From Syncephalis plumigaleata (taxonomy: Eukaryota > Zoopagomycota > Zoopagomycetes > Zoopagales > Piptocephalidaceae): DNA of 64,000 nucleotides. The DNA lies in contig JAIXMF010000001.1 in NCBI GenBank assembly GCA_025201365.1, forward strand, positions 1,736,001 to 1,800,000. Direction: 5' to 3'. Position 1 is the first letter of the stretch. Each line of letters opens with the position of its first letter. Below are positions 1-12,336 of the stretch, in pieces. The position numbers and the translations under genes were made by a program. Under the pieces are notes generated by a model, which did no database searches, was not told the origin of the DNA, and was given only the letters and a program-made list of their open reading frames with translations.

Positions 1-543
1 GTCAACCGGCTTCACAGTCATTCCTTGTAGGATCAATTTAACGGGAAAAAATGACTGACTCACTAGCCAGGCATTGTATTGTTTAATTGCACCCATAAGC
101 TAGATCGTTTCTCGACATTAATTTATGAAATAAACACAAATCGCCAATGCGTATGAGAGATATGAACTTACATTAGTATTATCGGTACAGCTAGATCTCT
201 CGATATCCGTCATATTGAGGAGGACTATCACCGAGTCGACAATATTCGGTAGAATAGCGCGTGTATCATTGAAATTAAATGGGACTGTCTTATTGAATTC
301 ACAATTGGCACTATCGAGCACGATACGAGGAGTGACTAGAACACCGGTGTTGTTGTACCATGGCATTCTATGCTGATACGGATCGGTGGTGCGTGACTCG
401 AACGTCGCGTTCATTTGTCGATTGTACACGCGTATGGATGCGGACACATAGTATTGACGGATGGGAACAATACTATTCGGGACAAGTAGGAAACCAAGAA
501 GGATTCGACATAGTAGGAGGAGAAGGGTAGTCCGCCACATCAA
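1..543 (-). CDS. Secreted or membrane glycoprotein, 5' part only
   Basis: I do not recognise the family. The ATG at 543 opens a protein with a strongly hydrophobic N-terminus (residues 4-22, Leu-rich), which reads as a signal peptide or signal anchor. It is followed by a segment with several N-glycosylation sequons (for example NAT, NNT, NKT, NDT, NMT, NVS) and a few cysteines, so a lumenal or extracellular position is likely. Exon 1 (543-172) ends at a GTAAGT donor. A 72-nt intron (171-100) ends in CTAG, and exon 2 (99-1) stays open in the same phase to the window edge, so the gene continues to the left. A protease-associated-type ectodomain was considered but I could not support it. The exon call is firm; the function is unknown. 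Confidence 0.6.
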
Positions 544-1132
544 TCGTCGTACTCGTAGTAATATAGTAGTGATAGTGATGATAACAATGATAGTGTATAT
601 ATATATATATGTTGATATGTTGATATAACTACATATAATCTTTCGATTAATATGATAATGAAATAATACTGAATTGAATAAATAATAATAGCATAATTGA
701 AGTGATACGGATGGAAACTTGCAACTAACTAGCTAAATATTACAAGGAATAATTACAAGGAAGAAAAGTATGCACGCAATGGACATTCACGGTAGTTGCT
801 GCATATTCTACTAATAGCCATACGCCTACAACTCTACCATTACTCGTTTACTGATTGGTGTGTGTAATCCTATTGATGAGGGATAAGGCAAAGAACCGGT
901 TTCTATAAACAATGACCTGTGCCCTACATGTTCACGGGTAAGTCAATACAGAAATGTACAGTGTCACATACTCAACTATGGCATATTTTAGTACGTGAAT
1001 GAACACGAGCGATTCAATATTCCTCAGAATGTATTATTGAAATATATATGTACTATATATATATATCCAGTTTCATGCTACCACGCCATGCTTTGTAATA
1101 ATCACTATGGATCATTTTATTGAACGATTTCA

Positions 1133-1163
<31 letters not shown>

Positions 1164-1304
1164 TCACTTTCTTCTATTATTGCTCATATTATGCTATCTT
1201 CATATTTATCATTCAGATCATTGCAACATATGCATACACACACACACACACACAACATGGATTATCCTAACAACATGGGCCGTATGATAAACCGGATCCG
1301 TGCA
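544..1304. other. Intergenic region with microsatellites
   Basis: Between the 5' end of the glycoprotein gene and the 3' end of calcineurin A. It holds short AT-rich runs, a CTTT repeat (about 1134-1166) and a CA repeat (about 1235-1254). The small open frames here are low-complexity by-products and I see no gene. Confidence 0.6.
1134..1166. repeat. CTTT microsatellite
   Basis: About seven to eight tandem CTTT units lie 140 bp beyond the calcineurin stop codon. Confidence 0.85.
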
Positions 1305-3863
<2,559 letters not shown>

Positions 3864-4779
3864 GTTGTCGAGAGTTAGCTAGGTGTATTGACGATACGGA
3901 ATAGTAAAAGAAAGAGGGCAATCAATGCAGTTATATACGCGGGCTCACAATCCTACTAGTGTATATGCCCGAACGCGTAACTATATAGACAATGGAGAAT
4001 ATAGATGATGAATGTGGCAAGTACACGCACACACGCACAATAAACCAGGATTGGATATTATCGTGATAATCCAATTAGCAAACACCACCAGTACTATATA
4101 AGCAGTGGCGAATAAAGAGGAGATGACGCGCGAACGAGTAACAGCGAACGGTAGACGAGAACAGATGTAAGAAAATGAATGAATAAATGAATGAGCGGTG
4201 TAAGTGAGCGAGTGAGCATATGTGTGGCGATAGTCCGCTGTGATGCGGAGAAATCACACACACGCACTGAAATACAAGCATGGTACCTTGCACAGAGACA
4301 TCCAATAATCATCGCGATTTACGCATGGTTAGATTGTCTGTGTGCTAATATGTATATGTATATATACTACAAGCAGCAACCATGAATACACTCATCCATT
4401 CAATTAGTTCAAGGTCAAAGTAAACATGGCATGATATACACATAACAGACCTTGTAGATTGATCATCATACAACATGGAATCATTAGAGTATTGTAAAAA
4501 GTGTTATCTTGTAACTGGTCTTCTATTCGTATAAATGAATCTAGTTAATGTAGCCATGAGATGATCATCTAGTATTGTCGTTATCATCAACGACTACTAG
4601 TCATAAGTAAGAGACAGATAGACAAGTATGTCATCATCATGTAATCATCGTAACATTGTTAGGATACTTTTACTCGTTCACTCTTACTCTCTCACTCGTT
4701 TCGCTTTATTCTTATTTATTTCTAAAACGGTTTCTTTTGTACTGGTATCCTCATCTTTTTTCTTCTTCTTATTTCAAGT
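3864..4779. other. Divergent intergenic region (CNA1 / VAM7 promoters)
   Basis: Shared upstream region of two divergently transcribed genes. The VAM7 side ends in a pyrimidine-rich tract (about 4740-4776) directly before the ATG. Open frames here, including one that runs into VAM7 in another frame, show no family resemblance. Confidence 0.5.
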
Positions 4780-6120
4780 ATGGCGGATCCCATTCGTAGT
4801 GTACACATTCCAACAGCAGAGCATAAGTCATCCCCGTCCTCACATATCGCTTATCGTCTTGACGTGCAAGCAGCCGTACGAGCCTGGAGTGTTTGGCGGC
4901 GCTACTCGCAATTCGACCAGTTACATCGCGATTTACTACGCATTCATCCGCAGCATCCTCCTCCATTACCCTTACCGGCTAAGCACTATTTCTCGTTCAC
5001 GTCGACCGCTTCATCTCCAGCCTACATCGAGCAGCGTCGTCATGGCCTTGAAAAGTATGTACAGGCCCTTCTCAACGACCCTGATCCACGCTGGCGACGT
5101 ACGCATGAATGGCGTGAATTCCTCGGTGTACCTACAGCACGTGCATTTACCGAGGACCACTTTACCGCCAGCAGTTGGATGGAGGAGTTACGAGCCGTGC
5201 AAGGAGCACTACGCGAATGTCGAGCACTAGTGCATCGTCGTGAGGCTAGTGCAGCTCGTAAGGACACGGCAGAGGTGCATCGATGCACGCAGGATGCTCG
5301 TCGACGTCTGCAAGGATTAGCGGAACAAGTGCGTGCATTAGAGGCAGGACTCAAATCGTTAACCATTAGTCGAAGTGGTGCTGGTAGTGATCGTAATGGC
5401 GCTGGCAATGCTGACTTTGATGATGATCGCGATTACAACAATTACAATACGAATTATGATGACGATGATGGCGTGGATGACGACAGCGACGATAGTAGTA
5501 ATGGCAATGGTGCTGGCAGTCGTTCAAACGGTGATCGTAATAGTTGTCGTATTACGGAAGCAGAGAAACTACGCCGTCAAGATTTGCTGGAAGGTATGCG
5601 TGCTGATCTACGCACACTAACTCGTCTAGTGGAGGGACGTCCTACCGTTGCATCGAATAATGTGGAGCGACGTGATCTATTGCAGCAACATGATGGTACA
5701 GGTAATGCATATGGCTATGGTAATAGTGCTTTGGTTGATGGTAATGGAACAAAGGCTGCAGCACTCAATCGTAGTAGTACAACGCATAACGTTGGCATGT
5801 CTACATCGCCAGCTAGTACGACGGGAGGTCCACAGTCTCGTCGAGTATTCGGACGAGCCACCACTTTAGTGCCGGAGACCACCGAGACACGCTCGTTAGA
5901 CAATAACGAGCTATTAGGTCATCAGCAAACATTGATGCAACGACAAGATGATCATATGACACAACTGTCAGGTGTACTACAACGACAACGGCAGATCGCT
6001 CTAGCTGTAGGCGATGAAATTGACATGCAAAATCAAATGCTCGATGAACTTGATGCAGATGTGGAACGCGTGGCAGATAAGCTAGGCAGGGCTGGACGTC
6101 AACTCGACAAAATTCATTAA
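4780..6120 (+). CDS. VAM7: PX-domain Qc-SNARE, Vam7-like
   Basis: Single-exon 446-residue protein. Residues about 5-120 form a PX (PI3P-binding) domain, with the RRYSQF motif that precedes the phosphoinositide pocket, a PPLP segment, and a C-terminal helix ending in WREFLG. The C-terminal 65 residues are a Qc-SNARE heptad region; the DEIDMQNQMLDELDADVE stretch carries the zero-layer Gln. No transmembrane segment follows, as in yeast Vam7, which is brought to the vacuole by PX-PI3P and the HOPS complex and drives homotypic fusion with Vam3, Vti1 and Nyv1. Between the domains lie a predicted coiled coil (residues 130-190) and a low-complexity Asn/Asp/Gly linker. The start is the first ATG after the CT-rich leader. 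An AATAAA at 6293-6298 is the likely polyadenylation signal. Confidence 0.9.
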   Translation: MADPIRSVHIPTAEHKSSPSSHIAYRLDVQAAVRAWSVWRRYSQFDQLHRDLLRIHPQHPPPLPLPAKHYFSFTSTASSPAYIEQRRHGLEKYVQALLNDPDPRWRRTHEWREFLGVPTARAFTEDHFTASSWMEELRAVQGALRECRALVHRREASAARKDTAEVHRCTQDARRRLQGLAEQVRALEAGLKSLTISRSGAGSDRNGAGNADFDDDRDYNNYNTNYDDDDGVDDDSDDSSNGNGAGSRSNGDRNSCRITEAEKLRRQDLLEGMRADLRTLTRLVEGRPTVASNNVERRDLLQQHDGTGNAYGYGNSALVDGNGTKAAALNRSSTTHNVGMSTSPASTTGGPQSRRVFGRATTLVPETTETRSLDNNELLGHQQTLMQRQDDHMTQLSGVLQRQRQIALAVGDEIDMQNQMLDELDADVERVADKLGRAGRQLDKIH

Positions 6121-6381
6121 TATCTTCTTTTTATTTTTTGTTATTGTCAATGCTATATATATTATAATAATACCCCATTTGTTACCTTTATATGATGTTA
6201 TATTCGATGATCTATTAGCTGGTAGCTGGATTGATATTATCGATTAATCGTGAATGTAGGATTACTAGTCATTTGTGTCATGATTTATATTTAATAAACT
6301 AGGTGAGATTGTTACGTTAACCGAGTACCGTCTTGCATTATTTCATTCATTATAATCGATGTAATGATCAGAATAGACATA

Positions 6382-6387
6382 TTTATT
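6382..6387 (-). terminator. Poly(A) signal of the microexon gene
   Basis: AATAAA on the minus strand, about 155 nt into the final non-coding exon. The convergent VAM7 transcript ends near 6300, so the two 3' ends nearly meet. Confidence 0.4.
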
Positions 6388-6593
6388 CAATAAATGATTG
6401 AATAATGATCTTGTAGATATATTTGTAGTTGTTGTACCAAGGAATAATGACTTGAATGGCATGGACACTAAAGGGTCTTGCACCAATCCATTCTTGACTT
6501 GAATACCTATAATATCTACTTGATGATGTCCTTGTCTTGTTCTGTAATCATAATGGATTAGTATGGGTATGATTATTATGAATTATTACTTAC

Positions 6594-7917
6594 TGCTTAT
6601 CCTTGTTGCTATTCATTCAATATAGATTGTATTACGGTTAATACGTCGTAGGTGACTATTGGAATAGTAACTTACAAGCTATTATACGCAAGCATATGCA
6701 GGCATGTGCCATATCGTAGTTAGTACTCATTCGGTACATTCCAAACGGTAACTTACCTTCTATCATACGCAAGCGTACGTGAATCATGTGCCATATCGTA
6801 GTTAGTACTCATTCAGTACAATCCAAACGATTACTTACGGCCTATCATACGTAAGCATATGCGGGGCATGCGTCATAGTGTAGTTAGTACCATTTAGTAC
6901 AATCCAAACGGTAACTTACCTTCTATCATATGCAAGTATATGCGAATCATGTACCATATCGTAATTAGTACCATTCAGTACAGTCCGAATGATTACTTAC
7001 GGCCTATCATATGCAAGTATATGTGAATCATGCGTCATATCGTAGTTAGTACTCATTCAGTACAATCCAAACAGTAACTTACCTTCTATCATACGCAAGC
7101 ATATCCGGGCATGTGTCACATTGTAATTAGTACTCATTCAGTACAATCCAAACGATTACTTACGGCCTATCATATGCAAGTATATGTGAATCATGTGTCA
7201 TAACATAGTTAGCACTCATTCAGTACAATCCAAACAGTAACTTACCTTCTATCATACGCAAGCATATGCGGGGCATGCGTCATGGTGTAGTTAGTACAAT
7301 TCAGTACAATTTGAATGATTACTTACAAGCTGTTATACGCAAGCATATACAAGGCATGTGCCATATCGTAGTTAGTACTCATTCAGTACAATCCGAATGA
7401 TTACTTACGGCCTATCATACACAAGCATACGTGAATCATGTGCATATCGTAGTTAGTACATCGATTGTTTACAATCCGAATGATTACTTACGGGCTATCA
7501 TACGCAAGCATATGCGGGCATGTGCCATAGTGTAGTTAGTACCATTCAGTACAGTCCGCACGGTAACTTACAGGATCTTGAAAACGTAAACACGCATGAT
7601 AAAGATTTATACAGCAATTAGAATAACACATATTATGGTCAATAACTAGCTTACCTTCTATAGTTAACAAATTAATAAATAGAATAAACATTACAACGTG
7701 ATTAGCACGTCAAAACAACCATTTAATATACATGAACTTACGAGCTATCGGCAATCATCGATGGATAATGAAACAATAGACTACGATTAGTACATCAATT
7801 GATAGGGTTACGGCCAGACATACCACGACGATCCAGGGCAGGTGCTGCTTCAACGGCGACCAGACTGGCGAGAGCGACAACGGCGACGGCAATAGCGATA
7901 ACGGCAGAGAACTTCAT
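6594..7917 (-). CDS. Small secreted peptide encoded by one-codon microexons
   Basis: No known family. Exon 1 starts at 7917 and encodes a classic signal peptide (MKFSAVIAIAVAVVALASLV, then AVEA before APALDRR). Two donors are possible: GTATGT ending exon 1 at 7824, or GTAACC ending it at 7812; both leave phase 1. Then come microexons CTC 7744-7742, AAG 7657-7655, ATCCT 7576-7572, CCC 7494-7492, GCC 7411-7409, CTT 7329-7327, AAG 7248-7246, GCC 7166-7164, AAG 7085-7083, GCC 7003-7001, AAG 6922-6920, GCC 6841-6839, AAG 6759-6757, CTT 6678-6676. A 15-nt exon (6608-6594) carries the TAA, and a last non-coding exon starts at 6541. Joined, the tail reads QDPPALKAKAKAKLQQG and then stops, for 49 or 53 residues in all. 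From CCC onward each microexon is exactly one whole codon. Every intron has a GTAAGT-like donor, and the array introns all have a TACTAAC-like branch site and a terminal AG. Splicing is inferred from sequence only. Confidence 0.72.
6679..7571 (-). repeat. Tandem array of eleven near-identical introns separated by 3-nt exons
   Basis: The unit is about 78-80 nt of intron plus 3 nt of exon, period 80-83. On the minus strand each copy reads GTAAGT, about 25 nt, TACTAAC (variants TACTAAT and TGCTAAC), about 40 nt without any internal AG, then TAG or CAG. Two subtypes alternate: one with GTAAGTTAC near the donor follows AAG, the other with GTAAGTAATC follows GCC. They form a dimer of about 163 bp, and the four AAG exons of the array are spaced exactly 163 bp apart. 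CTT and CCC exons flank the AAG/GCC core. The five other introns of the gene are not copies of this unit. Confidence 0.88.
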
Positions 7918-8014
7918 GTTGATATTGGCTTAGTGGAATGGATAGACAGATAAGTTGACTAGAACGAGAGTAGATAGTAGTGAGAGTAGAATAGAACGAG
8001 AATATAAGCAGTGG

Positions 8015-8020
8015 TATATA
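8015..8020 (-). promoter_or_regulatory. TATA-like element of the microexon gene
   Basis: TATATA about 100 bp upstream of the ATG, followed by a pyrimidine-rich leader. Confidence 0.35.
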
Positions 8021-8089
8021 CGAGTAGTAGTAGATAGTAGCTAGAGTAGAACAGAGTAGAAGAGCGAGTATGAAGATAGCAAGTCGAGT

Positions 8090-8736
8090 GTGTCAAAAAG
8101 TGCTCGATTTATAGCCGAGATGATGATGATGGCGGATATTCCTAATGAGCATAATACGATGGACATAGGTCACAGTCATACTATCTCCATACGATACTCT
8201 CCTCTGTACATGGATTGTACTCGGAATGATGGAACATCCATCAGACTGCACGTTTACCATGCCATCCATGTGGATATTGACCAGTAGATTTGCTATCTGA
8301 ATGATAGGGCAATACTGTTCTAACAGCATCATGCCAATTAGGAGTGGATATTGGTATAACCGAGTTGCCAATCGATTGCTTATTGGCAATGCATTCAGTA
8401 AGCAAGCACCAATTAGATTAATGAATGGTGAATGTCTGCCATGTCGTGTAACCGCATGCTCTGTTAATTGTCTGAATCTACACATCATCATTTCAGAATA
8501 CTCCATTAATAATGACGTGTATACCTGTTACAACCATCATGACAGGCTATATTCTATTGAAATGATTGTACTAAACAACATGTATATGAATGTAAATCAA
8601 TTCATATTATGCCGATGACAATGTATTATTGCAGCCATCAATAACAACATGTGTAGGTGTGTTTACCAACCCATTTTATCTTGTTCCTTTTCTCTTCGTT
8701 GAATCGCATTCTAGAATCTTACCGCTAACCTCCACC
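8090..8736. other. Intergenic region upstream of the cyclophilin gene
   Basis: Overlapping open frames of 65-137 codons occur on both strands (for example 8506-8093 minus and 8301-8618 plus). None has domain-like composition or splice sites that extend it. I treat the stretch as the non-coding space between two divergent promoters. Confidence 0.5.
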
Positions 8737-9563
8737 ATGCCTACCAATCCTATTGTATTCTTCGATGTATCCATTGGTAATCAGCCAATTGGTCGAATGA
8801 AGTTTGAACTGTTCGCTGATAAATGTCCAAAGACCGCGGAGAACTTTCGTCAGCTTTGTACGGGCGAGTACCGGTAAGTTCTATTCTGTTATGGTAGCAA
8901 TAGATTAGACCACATAATCTCACCTATATAACAGCATTAATGGTGTACCACAAGGCTACAAGAATTCTATCTTCCATCGGTATGCTCATTAACTAGTGTA
9001 TTCCTGACTATTTATTATTGTAAACTAACCAATAAATACTTACTAACGATAGAGTTATCAAAGATTTCATGGTACAAGGTGGCGATTATTTAAAGGTAAT
9101 CTACATTGTTATAACGCGTAATTGATCCATTAATCCATTGGTATACTATGATAATAACTATCAGGGAGATGGTACGGGTAGCATGAGTATTTATGGCACT
9201 GAATTCCCCGATGAAAACTTTGAAGTCAAGCATACTGGTCCTGGCCTATTATCTATGGTAAGCCTAATGGTGACTACTACAAAGAAAGGAGTAGAACGTA
9301 GTAGTAGTAATGAATGATTCACCATTCCTATAGTTATACTAATATCTTTATTGATTATTTAGGCTAATAGTGGCAAGGATACTAATGGTTGTCAATTCTT
9401 TATTACGTGTGCACCTTGTGATTTCCTTGATGGCAAGCATGTTGTATTTGGCAGATTACTAGGTGATGGTATGCTTGCCCTACGTAAGATTGAGAATGTC
9501 ACAACAGGTGCCAATAATCTACCGAAACTTCCCGTTGTCATTACCGAGTGTGGTGAGATGTAG
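8737..9563 (+). CDS. PPIH: Peptidyl-prolyl isomerase, cyclophilin H type
   Basis: A 172-residue cyclophilin in five exons: 8737-8873, 8935-8979, 9053-9095, 9165-9257, 9363-9563; the lengths sum to an exact frame. Conserved active-site elements are visible: [14 protein letters not shown] (catalytic Arg and the Phe-Met-Gln group), [12 protein letters not shown], and WLDG-like [12 protein letters not shown]. The C-terminal ending with [15 protein letters not shown] closely resembles PPIH/USA-CyP, which binds the Prp3/Prp4 part of the U4/U6 snRNP. The usual Trp of the cyclosporin pocket is Phe here (CDFLDGKHV). Introns are 50-110 nt with GTAAGT-like donors, and one has TACTAAC immediately before its 3' splice site. 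Confidence 0.93.
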
Positions 9564-9694
9564 TCAACATTTACCATGATAATAAATGCCACTGTTTACA
9601 TTTTAGATACGCGTATTTATGTTATACTACACTAGTAGTATTGCTTAGTTTATCACTGGATGAATAGTTCTATGCATACATCTTTAATACATAT

Positions 9695-10309
9695 TTATTT
9701 TGATTCGACGCTGCTTAGATAAGACTGAACACGCCATAAAATACGGAATAGCGATAGTTGACGCGTTGATACACGTTCGTATTTGATGGTTTTCACGATT
9801 GTTTCCTACGTGAATATCGTTGCAAGTCAGATGGAGTAGCGTATACCAGTCTTATTACTTACCTTTAGCTGATATTCTGTTTCCACATGACTAATAAATG
9901 TTTCTATTTGTTTCGTATCATCGTTGATAGTAATATCGTTGGATGTAGCATAGATGCTAACAAGTAACTGATGCACTAATACGTTGCTTATTAGATAATC
10001 AATCAATCAATCAATCAATCGAGTTACTTGCATTTCTCTAGTATCTCTTCCAGTTCAAGTAAGGCACGACCTGTAACTATATACAATCATGTATTAGCAC
10101 TTATTAAGCGTATATACACGGCTTACTTGCCATCATTTTCTGTTTCTAGCAGCGTTAGTAAAGAATCCGCAGATTCGTTGACTGTATTCCAGTCTGTATA
10201 ACTAAAGCATAATTATTCACATTAATATGAGTATCGTATACGAGTTGTTAACACGTACTAACCTAGCAACCAATCTGGAATCTAACTCTGATACTATTAC
10301 TGACGACAT
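9695..10309 (-). CDS. Small helical protein, family not recognised
   Basis: Five exons: 10309-10263, 10201-10131, 10070-10032, 9975-9863, 9805-9695, giving exactly 126 residues. The frame closes only if introns 2 and 3 use GC donors (G|GCAAGT and T|GCAAGT); the alternative GT four bases downstream breaks the frame both times. The product is rich in Leu, Glu and Thr, largely amphipathic helix, with a central coiled-coil-like stretch (residues about 38-60, LLELEEILEKLHQLL) and a basic C-terminal helix. No signal peptide or membrane segment. Size and composition would suit a subunit of a helical complex such as a kinetochore or trafficking assembly, but I cannot name it. The convergent cyclophilin gene ends 131 bp away. 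Confidence 0.65.
9998..10020. repeat. CAAT microsatellite
   Basis: About six tandem AATC units inside intron 3 of the small helical protein gene. Confidence 0.8.
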
Positions 10310-10412
10310 TTCGTATAATTAGCAACTTAAAAAAGAAAGGAAATCCTACTTGATTAATTGATAAATTAATTTCGTATTTCTTTCTCTTCTCTCTCGCTCT
10401 TTCTTCTCCACG

Positions 10413-11269
10413 ATGTCGTCGTCATACTGTACTGGCCAGCAACCACACGAACATTTACGTCCGTTTGGACTGACTCATGTGCTATTCCACAAGGATGATC
10501 CACTAGGTCTACTTATGGCTATGGTGACACTTGTACCTATTGGGCTTATATGCTCGTATCTATCGGTGCTTGTCACTAGTCGTAAAGCGTGGGTTGCACT
10601 GGCTGCCATCGGTCAATTAGGCAACGAAGTAATTAACTTTATGCTAAAGAAATATATTCAAGATCACCGACCACATCGTAAGTTATATCTACGATTAGCA
10701 TAATAATAATAGTAGTAGTAACATTGATATCATGACTGATATTGAATGAATATTAGGTTGTCTAGCCGGTGGTTATGGAATGCCATCGAGTCACTCGCAA
10801 TATATTCTCTATTTTGCTACATTTACTACGCTATGCTTATCGAATGGGTGAGTACTATGCATGTATATATAATATACGAATGTTATACTTATTTAGCATA
10901 CTTGATGCTCTATTAGACTTCCTAAAACACCATCACAACTAGTGTTGACTATTCTATTGTATAGTATTGGTGTAGCAGTTTGTTATTCCAGGTAACTCAT
11001 AGTTGTTATTGGTTTGTTTACATAACTAACAATGCTAATATAGGGTTCATTTGGGATATCACACTGTAGCCCAGGTGTTGGCCGGTTCAACCCTAGGCTT
11101 TGTCGTATCAACAATGTGGTACCTACTAATACAACGTGTACTTAAACCATCAGGTATACTTGCCAGTATATTCCGTCTACCATTATTGTCATTGTTAGAT
11201 GCAAGTGATTTCGCAACAACAACAACAAATACAAATACGAATGATACTCGTCGTAATAAGAAAGATTAG
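10413..11269 (+). CDS. CAX4: Dolichyl-diphosphatase (PAP2 family)
   Basis: Four exons (10413-10677, 10757-10847, 10917-10991, 11044-11269) give 218 residues in exact frame. The three PAP2 phosphatase motifs are present: KKYIQDHRP (KX6RP), PSSHS (PSGH-type) and SRVHLGYHT (SRX5H). At least four hydrophobic helices surround them. The N-terminal LRPFGLTHVLFHKDDPLG matches the CAX4/DOLPP1 family, which hydrolyses dolichyl pyrophosphate on the lumenal face of the ER so that the lipid carrier can be reused for N-glycosylation. The C-terminal 25 residues are a polar Thr/Asn tail ending in a lysine cluster, possibly an ER retrieval signal. The ATG follows a CT-rich leader. Confidence 0.93.
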
Positions 11270-12336
11270 GCGACACGACATCTCTTCTTATAGCTGCAAA
11301 CAGCTTAATTATACAAGGAATCAGCAGTTCTAGTCTATCCATCATTACTTGCTTGCTTGTTAGTATGTCGAGTTGAATTTGTCTACCAATCATGCTAGAT
11401 TAAAATATACATTCTCTCTGTTAATTTGTACATCTACAATGCTAGTATTGTAGTCAGTAAACGAGTAAATCACGTATGCATTCGAATTCATTTATTGGCA
11501 TGTGATTGTCGGATAGCAAATAAAATGCGTACATAATCAGGTTGGATGTGCATGTCACGTTTTGTTATTGTCGGAGTTACCCTGTTTCTGCAAATAGCTC
11601 CGGGATATTCCGGGAATGTACTACTTGTAGAACGATAGCATGTTCTATTGAGTATAGCAATAGATGTTACGGATAAATATGTATTTTACACATTGAAATA
11701 GCATTCCATGCCATGTAGCATTGTAATCGATAACGCGATAATTCAATGATGAATGCGTTGATGTTTCAAGTAGTAAACATGACGAGGAATAGCACAGTTG
11801 CCTTAAGCGATAAGACACAGTTTGATGTGTATTGAGGATGATAGTAACAGAATCCCATTCCTCATTTGTTATATGAATATAGTATAGCCGGTTCTTATCT
11901 TAATAAAATGACGAACTCGTATAAATGAACAGATTGGCACAATAGGCGGAATATGGAATAGGGATGAAACTGAATTACAAGAATGTGGTCACAAGTGAAA
12001 CGTGTCCATCAAATGATTATAGCAAACAACGACTACTATGGCAATAACAAGTGTACGTGTACGTGTGAGCGTGCATGAATGAATGAATGAATGGTGCAGT
12101 ACTTGTCCCAAACTGAAAGGCTTATTTAAATCAATATATAGAATTTAGACAAAGCGTGAATTTCCTTCTAAATTCATTATCATCATTATCATCGTCACTA
12201 TCATCATCCACACATTGGACAAGTAAAACGCTACTTGCGTATTCTTTACTATTTGACTTGACTCTTTTTCTTTCTTTCTCTCTTTCTTTCTTCATTTTAT
12301 TATTGTTGTCATTGACTAGTTTAAACAGCAAGAAAC
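11270..12336. other. Intergenic region
   Basis: About 1.07 kb between dolichyl-diphosphatase and malic enzyme. It holds AT-rich sequence, short ACGT/GAAT simple repeats near 12050-12090 and a CT-rich tract near 12260-12300 that may be the malic enzyme leader. No gene seen. Confidence 0.5.

Noticed and set aside
6661-7571. CRISPR-like regular repeat array
   Set aside because: The period is regular (about 81 bp), but there are no unique spacers: the whole unit is repeated, with splice signals and 3-nt separators, in eukaryotic DNA.
8093-8618. Overlapping open frames of 105 and 137 codons
   Set aside because: No domain, signal peptide or splice continuation; the two frames share the same DNA in opposite directions, and both lie between two clear promoters.
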